Source of the DNA: Molanna angustata
Lineage: Eukaryota; Arthropoda; Insecta; Trichoptera; Molannidae
Assembly (NCBI GenBank): GCA_963576475.1
Contig: OY754978.1
Span: 17,280,918-17,344,917 of the forward strand
Direction: 5' to 3'
Length of the DNA stretch: 64,000 bases
Below the pieces are notes generated by a model, which worked only from the letters and a program-made list of their open reading frames with translations, was not told where the DNA came from and searched no databases. This document shows, one piece after another, positions 34,489 to 43,925 of this stretch (its first letter is position 1; every line of letters starts with the position of its first letter). The translations under genes and the position numbers were made by a program.

Positions 34489-34710
34489 GTGGGTGGTAGC
34501 AAAGCGGTAAGCGCGCCGGGTTCGTAATCCAGTGGTCGCGAGTTCGAATCCTGCCACGACCAATTTCGTTCACCTATAGCACAAACAAGGTGGTCTGATG
34601 ATATTAGACGAGTGGCTGGAGGCAAATGGAAGCGGTCTGCCCAAGATAGAGAGCACAGGGAGAGGCCTATGTCCATTACAGGACGAAGGAGTGCTGAAGA
34701 CGAAGAAGAA
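34489..34710 (+). mobile_element. Composite SINE: tRNA-Thr-like head plus RTE-type tail
   Basis: The head (34491-34562) has a B box (GTTCGAATCC, 34542) and a T-loop, with anticodon-loop TTCGTAA. The body reads on plus as VAGGKWKRSAQDREHRERPM in a LINE-like frame and contains GGCCTATGTCCATTACAGGA, then ends GAAGACGAAGAAGAACA. The RTE-type C-terminus/3' end at the tail suggests the SINE uses an RTE LINE's machinery (inference). Confidence 0.65.
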
Positions 34711-34734
34711 CATACCTACATGTATTATGCTATG

Positions 34735-34872
34735 AAGTGCCGGCTTAGAATAGTGCTTCCATTATTTTCTATAATAATAGTTTTCGGATGTCAGGCAAAA
34801 TAACATCTTGCATAGCACACCTGTCGCTGGTTACTCAAGATTGTGGGATACACCGTGATGCATAATTTTATG
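34735..34872 (+). repeat. Dispersed repeat, unsplit copy of the 18055/23452 element
   Basis: GTGCCGGCTTAGAATAGTGC, TAATAGTTTTCGGATGTC, CGCTGGTTACTCAAGATTGT and GATACACCGTGATG run without interruption, giving the empty-site arrangement for the repeat broken by LTR element 1. Confidence 0.6.
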
Positions 34873-35929
34873 ACAACATTAATTCTACAATAATTTTTTC
34901 TATTTTTGTCATATGTCGAAATATGAGTAAGTACCTATACATTTAAAATAAAAAATAAACGATATAATTATACAGAATATTTTATTTTTTTCTCTATAAA
35001 CAAAAAGTATGGCGTCTCTCCCACTTTAGCATTATATCAGGACAAGATAATTCATTTATTGCCACCTTTGATTTTGACGAATAAGAAATTATCTTGTTAT
35101 TTATTTTCATTCGTCTTATAAACTATGTATATTATATGCACAACGTAAATACACAATTATAAACATAGTTCTTGTGTATGAGTTATTACAAAATCTGATG
35201 AAGGAAATTCTCGATAAACATGTACTCCGATAATTACTTACATGGAAATGAATTACTCACTCATCTTACTCGTCACAGAGAATTACGCTGTATTTACATT
35301 TGATGAATTTCCAGCCACTCTTACATAATACCCAATGTTCTATTAGTAGAGATAGATTAATTATGTCTAATGCTTATTTAGGATAATTCAATTTACCCAC
35401 TTTTAATTAGGTGTAAATAATATTTACTGGTAAAAGGTAGGTACATAATTACTTATTATTTAATGTTGAAATCCTGTTTTGAATCTTGGAAGGTGTTAGA
35501 ACCATTCGATTTTCTTCGTTAGTCAACGAGACTTAATCTGTATCTCCAGAGAATTAATTGTGAACCAGGTTCTAGAATATAAAAATCACGTAACTTCTGT
35601 GTATTTTATGCATTTTTCAGATTCAATAAATACAAAACGAACAAATTGAATTCAAATAGACCCAGATTTCATATAGTTTATATTAAAACCAAACAAATTT
35701 TAGTTTCGTAAAAACATTTGTAGAAAAAAATTGTCGAGCCATTAAAAACGCATAGTTACTTCTTTAAACTAAAACGAAGCATAATTTGTTCCTTTTTGTT
35801 GTGAAGAAAGTTCAGCTGAACTCTGATTGGATTTTGTTATTTTAGGAACGACAAGTATGATGTTATTTACTATGAGTTTCAAATTCAGCTTACTACAGAA
35901 AAAAATAGTGGTGATATTACAAAGTCTCA
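34873..35929. other. No recognised feature
   Basis: AT-rich sequence without a supported gene. Confidence 0.35.
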
Positions 35930-36565
35930 AGTCCGAATGAACAGTCCGACCTAAATACTAAATTCTAAATACTTACCATGTTTCCATTGCACAGTCGTTC
36001 ACTTTAGTTAGGATATCACGTGGCTTCCTAACTGGAGGATTCTACGAATTTTTGTATGAGAATTGCATTGCAGATTCAACTAACATTTGCGAACTGTCAA
36101 AAAGTATGGTTGATCGCGAGGAACCTTACGAGTGGTTTAATACTAAAATACGAGATGTTTTCGATGGATGATGATTTTAGCGACTTCGTCAAATATGTAT
36201 ATGGTAATTTTGTCAAATCAAATACCAAACAGATAATTCAGCGATCTATACGAGATGCCGAAAATTCGCTGGAATTTCAGAAAAATCGCGACATCGAGCT
36301 GTCAGTGTGAGCTTGGTTATATGTGTTTGTGTTTTTGTGACAAAAACATTTTATACGTCAGTTTAAGCGCATAGAAAACAATCTATCTCTTTTCTTCATA
36401 TGCAATAATGTGAAACGCTACGCTATCGACCTTAAGTTTGGAGTAGTATTTAATATTTAGTTAGTAAAGTCTTGGCAATGCAATTCCTAACTTAAGAATA
36501 CTAAATACTTCAGTGAGGTTAGGAATACATAAGTACTTAGTAACCTAGGACTATGCAATCGGGTC
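35930..36565 (+). mobile_element. Deleted PIF/Harbinger-type DNA transposon
   Basis: Ends are imperfect inverted repeats: left AGTCCGAATGAACAGTCC, right (reversed) GACCCGATTGCATAGTCC, followed by CTAAGTACT-type similarity further in. TCA flanks both sides (35927-35929, 36566-36568), fitting the 3-bp TNA target of Harbinger. Inside is a short frame like the N-terminus of a Harbinger transposase. The DDE catalytic part and the Myb-like partner are missing, so it is an internal-deletion derivative. Confidence 0.55.
36164..36310 (+). pseudogene. N-terminal fragment of a Harbinger-like transposase
   Basis: The frame (48 residues from MDDDFSD) has an acidic start followed by RSIRDAENSLEF, which resembles the R.IRD.QNPLEF motif near the N-terminus of HARBI1-like nucleases. 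The next expected residues (RFRFSK) are replaced by a stop. The open frame extends upstream to 36056 but that part is probably 5' UTR. No catalytic residues are present. Confidence 0.45.
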
Positions 36566-36639
36566 TCAGTGTGTTATACATAAAATATAAACAAAAAAAT
36601 AATAATATTTATCAAAGAATACTGCATGTTATTTATTTT

Positions 36640-36925
36640 ATTCATCATTTTTTATTTTTATTTTATTTTTATTTATTTTTATAAATAGTCAACAGCTATG
36701 CACATTTTTTATATAAACAATTACATATAGATTAAGCCAATTAAAGACTATCATATATTAGTTAATACATATTAAACACGTACACGTAATCATAGTAAAC
36801 ATGTATATACAATTATAAATTTCTCTATAAATTTATTAATTTATTACAATTATTAATTTCTTCTGCGTCTTTTAGTATTCCCTGTTTTTTCCTCGTTCCG
36901 CAAATAAATTTTGTATTTTTTACTT
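36640..36925 (-). mobile_element. Possible LINE 3' end
   Basis: On the minus strand the sequence ends in AAATAAATAAAAATAAAATA-type tail (plus 36645-36690), preceded by AT-rich sequence. The other LINE tails here look the same, but no coding part is left. Confidence 0.35.
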
Positions 36926-36929
36926 TGTG

Positions 36930-37175
36930 TCCCTGATGTTCAGAGAATGCCAAATATATGCGAATTCCTAAGAGAAATATGATTGGACATCCAGGAGGAA
37001 GAAGGAAAATAGGAAGACCCAGGTTGCGATGGGAGAACGAGGTGAGGAGGGATGCATTACAGCTTTTAATCTTTTAATCAAACTGGAGGACGGCAGCTGA
37101 GGAAAGACGGGGCTAGAGGCAGAAGTTGAAGGAGGCCAAGTCTCGACTTGGGCTGTAGCGCCATCGAAGAGAGTC
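36930..37175 (+). pseudogene. LINE C-terminal remnant (RTE-like), second copy
   Basis: Pieces QRMPNICEFLREI, GRRKIGRPRLRWENEVRRDA and EERRG.RQKLKEAKSRLGL match the end of the remnant at 30635-31160; the 3' phrase GGGCTGTAGCGCCATCGAAG compares with GGGTTGTAGAGCCATTGAAG. Frame broken by indels near 37070. Confidence 0.6.
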
Positions 37176-37829
37176 CCTGATGTTTCGAAAATAAACGTAT
37201 ATGTACCTACTACTGTAGAGAACTTCCTTGAGGCTTAAATGAAGACTTAAGATAGTGAACGTTCTCGTTTAAAGTATCGAAATAGTTAATATTTAATCAA
37301 CTAGGTGTGATGTCTTTTCTTTTATTGATTAGACAAACGAATAGGAAAACTCGTCACAAAAAATAAAACTGATTTCTCCAAACGAATTATCTCGAGTAAA
37401 TTATTTTTCTCTGCTGCTGGATAATTGGACGCGAGTGTTTGAATAAGATCACGAAATAACATCCAATTGTTTTTCTAGTGTATCCAGCTAATTAATTATT
37501 ATTTCTAGAGATGAAAATACCCTTCCAGAATCATTGAAATAGGCATACCTTTTACTTCTGTGTGATGAATTTCGTAAGTGCCAGCTCACTGCGGAAGGAA
37601 AATACTTGTATCAGAAAACGTTTTTTATTTATTTTACAAAGACGCTGAATAGATTCTCGAAACAAGACTTCAACATTGGCTACCTGCCTGTAAATAAATA
37701 AATAAATAATAATCATAATATAAAAAGTATTTATATGAAACATATTTGTTAAGATTAAAAAAAAACAAGTATTGTTTTTTTTACCTTTTTTGTTATGTAG
37801 GTACTTATTCGATGTTTTGATTCGACTAA

Positions 37830-38660
37830 ACGAGTGGGTTGTGGCCAACGCTAAACTCCTCACTAACAAGTCATTCTATAAATTACCTACCTATTCAAAT
37901 TTTGTATGGAAAATATTCAGCCTTTTTATGAAATGAGGTTGTTAAATTATTTTTTAATTAGATATTTTATTATGAAAACTTGATAAGTCTTCAATGCCAT
38001 TTCATGTTAGTGGTGTGTCTTTTTACCAATTTTGAAATAAAAAATTCAAATTTTATGTTTCTTGAGCTTGGGGTCACTTTCGAATATTTGACAGTTAAAA
38101 AAATTGAGAAGCACTATGCAGATATCCTTCAAAATTAAATGGGGTCTAAGCGAATATTACATACACGGAAAAAAATTTCAAAAAATTTCTTCAGTCAAGA
38201 ATATTTTTTCATATATAACGAAAAAAATATTCTCTCAAATTAAGATTTTTTTGTTTTATCTCAGAACAGTATTTTCTTAATTCAAATAAATTTGTTTGAA
38301 TTAAGAAAATATTGTTTTGAGATAAAACAAAAAATCTTAATTTGAGAGAATATTATTTTCGTTATATGTACCTATATGAAACAAATTTTCTTGACTGAAG
38401 AAAACTGTTTTTTCTGTGTAGATATACATATTTGCAAAATTTGAATAGAATCAAATGAGTACTTACTTTAGTCTATAATCGATAAATTAAAATAAAAACG
38501 CCGTAAATAGCACACACACAGGCACATTATGATGAAACTTTCAGAATACAATCTCAGCATGTTACTATTTGATAATCTACATTAAAAAATACCCTTAAAA
38601 AATGCGAAATCATAACTCCCCACTATATCCCCTTGGGTTAATAAGGAGTAATAAAAGGAT
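37830..38660 (+). repeat. Dispersed repeat, family C (copy 2), split by a MITE
   Basis: Matches 32890-33220 and 34255-34430 (AAACGAGTGGGTTGTGGCCA, CTTGAGCTTGGGGTCAC, GAGAAGCACTATGCAGATAT, AATGAGTACTTACTTTAGTC). The two copies carry different insertions at close but different points. Confidence 0.65.
38164..38418. mobile_element. Palindromic mariner-type MITE
   Basis: A ~255-bp element folds on itself along nearly its whole length: CACGGAAAAAAA...TTTTTTCTGTG at the ends, TTCTTCAGTCAAGAA against TTCTTGACTGAAGAA, ATTCTCTCAAATTAAGAT against ATCTTAATTTGAGAGAAT. The centre is near 38293. TA flanks each end (38162-38163, 38419-38420), the usual Tc1/mariner target. No coding capacity. Confidence 0.75.
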
Positions 38661-38699
38661 ATGAAGACGAATAGTAATGAATTTAACTATTAACAAACC

Positions 38700-38886
38700 T
38701 TTTTTTTCTTAATAAATAAAATGAATATGTCCTTGTTAAACAAGAACATATACATCTTCCTACATTCCCTAAAATAAGCAAATAAATGCTTGTGCTTAGG
38801 TGAACGAAATCGGTCGAGGCAGGATTCGAGCTCGCGACCACTGGATTACTATCCCAGCGCGCTATCCGCTCTGCTACCGACCCATC
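38700..38886 (-). mobile_element. tRNA-Thr-like SINE (copy 1)
   Basis: In minus orientation a tRNA-like head (38884-38811; A box AGCAGAGCGGATAGCGCG, B box GAGCTCGAATCC) has anticodon loop ATAGTAA (AGT, Thr). The body GGAAGATGTATATGTTCTTG, CAAGGACATATTCATTTTAT and a poly-A end match the SINE at 48731-48904. The acceptor and T stems carry mismatches, so it is a SINE head and not a working tRNA gene. Confidence 0.75.
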
Positions 38887-38989
38887 TAAATCATTTTTAT
38901 TCTTGATAGAATGATAAAATGAGTTTAACTCGAAAATAAAACTATTTGATTTCTTTTAAAATAACATATATAACATAATATTATCTTAC

Positions 38990-39115
38990 CACCACCCGTT
39001 CTGCTTACGGGGGGAAACACGAAGAACATTATGAAGAATCCGGAGAACTCTAAAACCTTGCAGACACTGCACAAAGAGTGTCAATGAGAGTAGATTTGAT
39101 GGGAACAGTGTAGAG
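38990..39115 (+). repeat. Dispersed repeat, family E (copy 2)
   Basis: CCACCACCCGTTCTGCTTAC, GAACTCTAAAACCTTGCAGA and CACTGCACAAAGAGTGTC match 1850-1985 in order. Confidence 0.5.
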
Positions 39116-39204
39116 AACAACTAGTTGCATGTAACACATGAGATCAAACTGTCGATGGCGATATTATGTATAATTGAATTCTTCTTCTTATCGTGTCGGT
39201 CAGA

Positions 39205-39392
39205 CTACAGCCCCCTTCGCTCCCAAAATGCCACAACTCTAACTACTTTGTCCTCGAGGCGGGCTCGCTCCGCAAAATCTCTCCAGTCACACTGTTCGGG
39301 AATCAATGGACATGCGAGGAGATGCTCGGTGTTCTGCTCCTGCCCACACTCACACATCGAGTCCTCAATAGGACTCGATGTGTGAGTGTGGG
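39205..39392 (-). pseudogene. LINE ORF2 C-terminal Cys/His motif
   Basis: CECGQEQNTEHLLACPL gives a C-x-C...H...C arrangement, the C-terminal zinc-knuckle-like motif of jockey-type ORF2, followed by VVRVVAFWERRGL and stop. It belongs to the same insertion as the RT piece at 39430-39998 but in the opposite orientation. Confidence 0.75.
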
Positions 39393-39430
39393 TTTCCTTC
39401 CACATCCTCTTTTGAGGATGTGGAAGGAAA
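39343..39430. repeat. Two abutting perfect hairpins at the LINE inversion point
   Basis: Hairpin 1: arms 39343-39365 and 39370-39392, 23 bp, loop CAAT. Hairpin 2: arms 39393-39409 and 39414-39430, 17 bp, loop TTTT. No mismatch in either. The left arm of hairpin 1 is the LINE coding strand around MCECGQ. Confidence 0.95.
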
Positions 39431-39998
39431 GATATCAAGAATGTTGGTTAGAATGACAAAATACTATAAAGATAACCACCTAAAACCCAATTCAGCAAAA
39501 ACTCAAGTGTGCTCCTTCCATTTAAGAAACAAAGAAGCTAAAAGAAAGCTTAAAATTGATTGGCAGGGCGTTGAATTGGAGAACTGCGCAGAACCAAAAT
39601 ATCTGGGGGTTAAACTGGATCGAACCCTCTCCTATAGAACCCATTGCACAGATACACAGAAAAAGGTGGCTGCTAGGAACAACATTATACGGAACCTGGT
39701 TGCTTCAAAATGGGGAGCAAGTCCCGACGTGCTCAGAACATCCACGATAGCACTGTCGTACTCCGCTGGCGAGTATGCTTGCCCTCTTTGGTGGCAATCA
39801 ACGCACGCAAAAAAAGTGGACACATCCCTAAATGAGGCAAATAGACTCATATCAGGATGCCTTAAACCAACACCCTCAAACAAAATATATGCTCTCAGCG
39901 GAATTGCCCCACCAAATATTCGGCGGGAGGTGATAGCACAGTCGGAGAGAAGTAAGCAAATCACTGATCAGAGACATATGCTATATGGATATAATTGA
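39430..39998 (+). pseudogene. LINE RT C-terminal (thumb-like) region, inverted segment
   Basis: The open frame reads RMLVRMTKYYKDNHLKPNSA, KTQVCSFHLRN, EPKYLGVKLDRTLSY, ARNNIIRNLVASKWG, LRTSTIALSYSAGEYACPLWW and GCLKPTPSNKIYALSGIAPP. This is the region downstream of the RT palm in jockey-type LINEs (PKYLGV..DRTL is diagnostic). The last codons before the stop come from the target-site copy. The catalytic FADD is not included. Confidence 0.8.
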
Positions 39999-40394
39999 AT
40001 AAAACGTACTTAAAACTTAAACACAAATTAATAAACAATTTAAGATATTTTGTTTTAAAATATGTAGGTATCGATGTCAGGATAGGATGGTAAGGAGGTC
40101 AGTCCTTTTTCCTACCCAAAATATGAAAACAGCTTGATGGTATTTATGTATGCGTATGTTTGGAGATTAAGTAGGTTTCAAACTAATATTATGTGAGATA
40201 TTATGTAGTGTATACTACCTTACAAATTGTATGAAACGATGTCGTCACTGCATTCAATTTTTATAATAATTGTTAAAAAAAGTTTGAGATGTACTACTAC
40301 AATGTCTACAATTTTTATAGAAAATTTAATTATCGGCTATTTTCCATATTTTTTTTAATTTTGCAACACATAAATATATTTTTTTAACAGATTA

Positions 40395-40600
40395 TTTTTA
40401 ATTATCTCAATAGAGACGAAGTTGGAATATTTACTGTAGGAGAACCGGGAAATCAAGGCACCTACAGGGCTTACGACCTGTCATTTTCGTCTCTATTGAG
40501 ATATTTAAAAAAAATCTGTTAAAAAAATATCTTTGACTCCCGACAGGAAAAAAATCCAATGTTTGCGCATATGCAATAATGAAAATATTCGATTACATAA
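40395..40600 (+). repeat. Family B inverted-repeat element (copy 2)
   Basis: ATCTCAATAGAGACG (40417) and CGTCTCTATTGAGAT (40488) are exact inverted repeats within wider arms AACAGATTATTTTTAATT / AAAAAAAATCTGTT. Tail TTTGACTCCCGACAGGAAAA and CCAATGTTTGCGCATATGCAAT as at 2545-2595. The spacer between the inverted repeats is reversed relative to copy 1. Confidence 0.65.
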
Positions 40601-41150
40601 ATATATCATAAAAAAATATTTTTCTTAATAAAATTTTTTGACAAATTCTAGAATTTTTTTGAAAAATAAAATTGACATTTTGTATCTTTATATATCAAAG
40701 CAATTTGGCTTTTATGGTTTTTGGTATATACGGAAAAATGAAGTAAAAATTCAAAAGGTGATAACCCCTGGCTGAAACACAGTATCAAAATTATAAAAGT
40801 TTAAAAGTATTAAAATTTTGAAAGCCTATAATATTCTATATATCCTGAAATTTTGGGCTCTGCATTGAGCAGATTAAAAGTTATAAGGGGCAGAGGGGCG
40901 GAGGGACATACACAGACACACGGACATACAGACACACAGACACACTAAATTTTCTACTCCAAATTCTGAGTAAACCATATATAGAACATATTATATACTG
41001 CAAAGTCTCTAAGATGGTGTTTTTTTTTATTTTAAAGTTGAAAAAAACATGAAAAATATAGACCTGGCATACAAATCCCGCGTGTCAATGCTTGATACTT
41101 TGTCAATATGTTAAAAAAATAAATTCTCTTGAACAAATCAAGAGTTGGAA

Positions 41151-42460
41151 TAGAACTAATAAAAAACCGCTAGATCTGAATTTGCTTAATCAACCTTGTA
41201 TCCTCAACCAGGATAGGATATCTCGTCAATTTGTTACAGTTGTGTAGTAGTTTTTAGGCAGTACCATAAAATCTACATCGGTGGTGTTTCCTTGACACTG
41301 AAAATATGGATTATTATTTTTAGCACCGGCCTCATATCCACGAAAAAATCTCAAGAATTGTTGGAGCAAAAGGTGACCAAAATTGCTCATTTTATGGTTT
41401 TCTTTTCATGCCCAAAACGCGTGAAACCCTTTATTGTGTTATATAATATTTTCACATTTCTCCGAATTTCACCGAGCGTCTGGATAAAAATGGCTGATAA
41501 AGCTATAACATGACGCCATTTTTTTCGTTCCAATTCTTTGATGGAAGCCTTTATTTTAGAAAAATTTTCATTTTTATAACGTTTTTTATTTGAGTTTGAG
41601 AGGTACTAATTCATAAATAAACTTATTCATAAATCTGCATTGCTTCGACTTATCCGCATATGGAAAAGAAAATCGATTGTATGAAGATTGTTATAAACAT
41701 TTCTTTAATTAAATTTGAATCATGATAACTTAAAAAGCATATTATTCATAACGTCAAGATAGCATAGTATATATTATTTGCAGGCTTTTCGATAAAGCGG
41801 CCCACAATAGTTGCGATTTAAGTGTATCGGTCTTTTGAGTGGAATCAATTTAACAACCTGAAGAACGTGAAGCTCACTATAGACAGCTTTAGAATAATAG
41901 GTAATACCCTAAAAATACGGCGAACTCGTTCGCTTAATGTTGATATAGTTCACATATTATAATTAAGGACTCCAGTGGCCTTCACGTGAAATATTTTGCG
42001 ATAAGTTCCGCTAATATATACGTATCACAGAATGTAAAATGAAAATTACGTATCAAGAACTGTCATTCATAACTTTACACCGCCTCGATATGTCGCATTA
42101 AACTCTGCGAATGTCAATAGGTACGTACAGCGTACAGTCCGTTTGGAGCTTTAACATAAGTGTTAGTAACAGGTTACAATTTTTTTTTATAAAAAAATAT
42201 TATTGTTTTAAATACTTATTTTATCAATTACCTACACAACATTCTAAATATCCACAAAAACTTTTAGTACATAGGTACAATCAAACATAACTACTTACAC
42301 ATATTTAAAAAGAAAAACAAAAACGCCGAAGCACCCCAACTAGATAATTTAGTTTTCAATAAAAATTATGCAAATTACAGAAAGTCTCAATTGTATTTTG
42401 TGATCAGTGATCAGATGAAAATGACGAGAACAAATTAGTGTCTAACATTCTTCGCCCGAT
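41151..42460. other. No recognised feature
   Basis: AT-rich sequence, no supported gene. A 73-codon open frame near 41292 has no motif I recognise. Confidence 0.35.
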
Positions 42461-42463
42461 AAT

Positions 42464-42775
42464 TCACTCTTCAGATTCACTTTTTGATAATGAGCTGTCA
42501 CCTGTATTTACAACAAACGTGTTCTCATCTATAATAGAATCCATAAAAGCATCACTTAGTTTATATTTTTCTTCCTCTTTTTGGACATGTCGACATAGGT
42601 GAACCCAATCATTGCTGGTAATTTGGACATGTCGACATAGTTGAACCCAATCATTGCTGGTAATTTGGACATGTCGACATAGTTGAACCCAATCATTGCT
42701 GGTAATTTGCGATATTTTTTCTTCTACCAAAGCACGTACACTTTCCATTGTTAATGATACATTTTTAGATCCCAC
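42464..42775 (-). pseudogene. DDE-transposase C-terminal remnant with a 14-residue triplication
   Basis: The frame (103 residues) has VRALVEEKISQITSNDW.QLCRHV followed by KEEEKY, then an acidic, serine-rich end. A helix of the form ...ALV...I..IT..DW..CC.HV.KLE.EY is, from memory, the C-terminal end of IS630/Tc1-like (DDE_3) transposases in insects. The catalytic domain is absent. The 14-residue unit ITSNDWVQLCRHVQ is present three times in tandem (DNA period 42 bp, 42581-42706), which is unlike the family. Assignment is tentative. Confidence 0.5.
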
Positions 42776-43095
42776 ATGATTTTTTCTCTACACTCGATAT
42801 CACCGATATGCACTAACACTTACACCAAGGTTTATTAATGTTTCAAGTGGGCTGTACTTAGCTCCAATCAGAACTCCGCGTAACGAACGGCGAACGGAGA
42901 ACATCTCCACATAATGCGCAGAAGTTTACGCGGATTAGTGTCCGCGGAAAACAGAATAACGATCTGCTATAAGAAACGCATGTAGAGTATAAACTTGTGT
43001 ATATTGCCGCGATAAAAGAACAGGAAAAGGACCGCAGGAAAGAAACGTGACATTAATAAACAAATAATTCATAAAATAAGATGATAACTATCATT
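42776..43095. other. No recognised feature
   Basis: Contains a GC-richer stretch (GCGTAACGAACGGCGAACGG near 42877) but no gene that I can support. Confidence 0.3.
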
Positions 43096-43925
43096 TATTT
43101 CTCATATTGATTCTGTCGTAAATAAAAGCTACAGAAACTTGGGTTTCATACAAAGAATAACCAAATCCTTCAAAGAAACAACCTCGCTTGTTCTTCTATT
43201 TAATGCCTTCGTTAGAAGTCATTTGGAGTTCGCATCAACCGTATGGAGCCCTAGTTACAATATTCACATCGACAGAATTGAGAGGATTCAGAGAAGGTTT
43301 GTTAAAACGCTTAATTTTAGAAAAAAAAATTACCGCCATGATTATGACCAATCTTTAAAATTACATGGGTTTATATCACTTGAAAAAAGAAGAAAGATAT
43401 CCGATGTCTATCTGCTTTATAAAATACTTAATAACCTTGTAGACAGCTCTTACCTACTCCAAAAAATTTCTTTCAACTGCCCCATGAAAACAACACGCCA
43501 AAATCACCTTTTCTATACACCATACTGCAGAACAAATTACGCACAGAATAATTATGTCAACAGATGCTTAAATTATTACAATAGTCTTGACCCCCAACCT
43601 GATATATTTAACTCCACAGAGACATCGATGAAACGCCAATTACGCGCAGTTATTGGTAATATTACTGGTTAAAAATCAAACCTACTTTCCTTAAACATTC
43701 ATCCCTTCCTTATCAACGCTTTCCTATATCCATTACCCTTCCCTTTCCCCCACATACACTCACCATCTTACAATGACTACCCAACATTAATAATGTATAA
43801 TAATTTAAATATGTGAAACTTTATAATTGGCTATTTATTTTGTATTCTCATTTGAAATTAAGTATTACAAATGTATAGCTGTTAAGTTTCCAAACAAATA
43901 AAAAATAAAAATAAAATAAAAAATT
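43096..43925 (+). mobile_element. 5'-truncated LINE (CR1/Jockey-like)
   Basis: It holds only the end of ORF2, a ~250-bp 3' UTR and a tail: ATGTATAGCTGTTAAGTTTC then CAAATAAAAAATAAAAATAA. The LINE end at 61420-61465 has the same AGCTGTTGGCTTCC phrase before its tail. A target-site duplication was not identified. Confidence 0.75.
43100..43672 (+). pseudogene. LINE ORF2 C-terminal region
   Basis: The open frame reads HIDSVVNKSYRNLGFIQR, AFVRSHLEFASTVWSPSYN, HIDRIERIQRRFVKTLNF, KRRKISDVYLLYKILNNLVD and NYVNRCLNYYNSL. These are the standard blocks after the RT palm in CR1/Jockey LINEs. The frame is open to the natural stop, so this fragment is fairly young; the RT catalytic and endonuclease parts are missing. 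Confidence 0.8.

Larger units (their letters stand above)
39180..39989 (-). mobile_element. 5'-inverted (twin-primed) LINE with 11-bp target-site duplication
   Basis: TATAATTGAAT flanks both sides (39169-39179, 39990-40000). The minus-strand 3' part (39392-39180) codes for the C-terminal Cys/His region CECGQEQNTEHLLACPL and ends ACACGATAAGAAGAAG. The 5' part (39430-39989) is the RT C-terminal region on the opposite strand. This head-to-head order within one duplication is the signature of twin priming during LINE insertion. Two perfect hairpins lie at the inversion junction. Confidence 0.9.
39119..41150 (+). mobile_element. Family A repeat, copy 2, split by a LINE and a family B element
   Basis: Left piece 39119-39179 (from ACTAGTTGCATGTAACAC) and right piece 40001-41150 (to about AATCAAGAGTTGGAA). 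The LINE at 39180-39989 and the inverted-repeat element at about 40395-40595 interrupt it. The internal CA tract is short and broken here (40908-40946). Confidence 0.7.
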
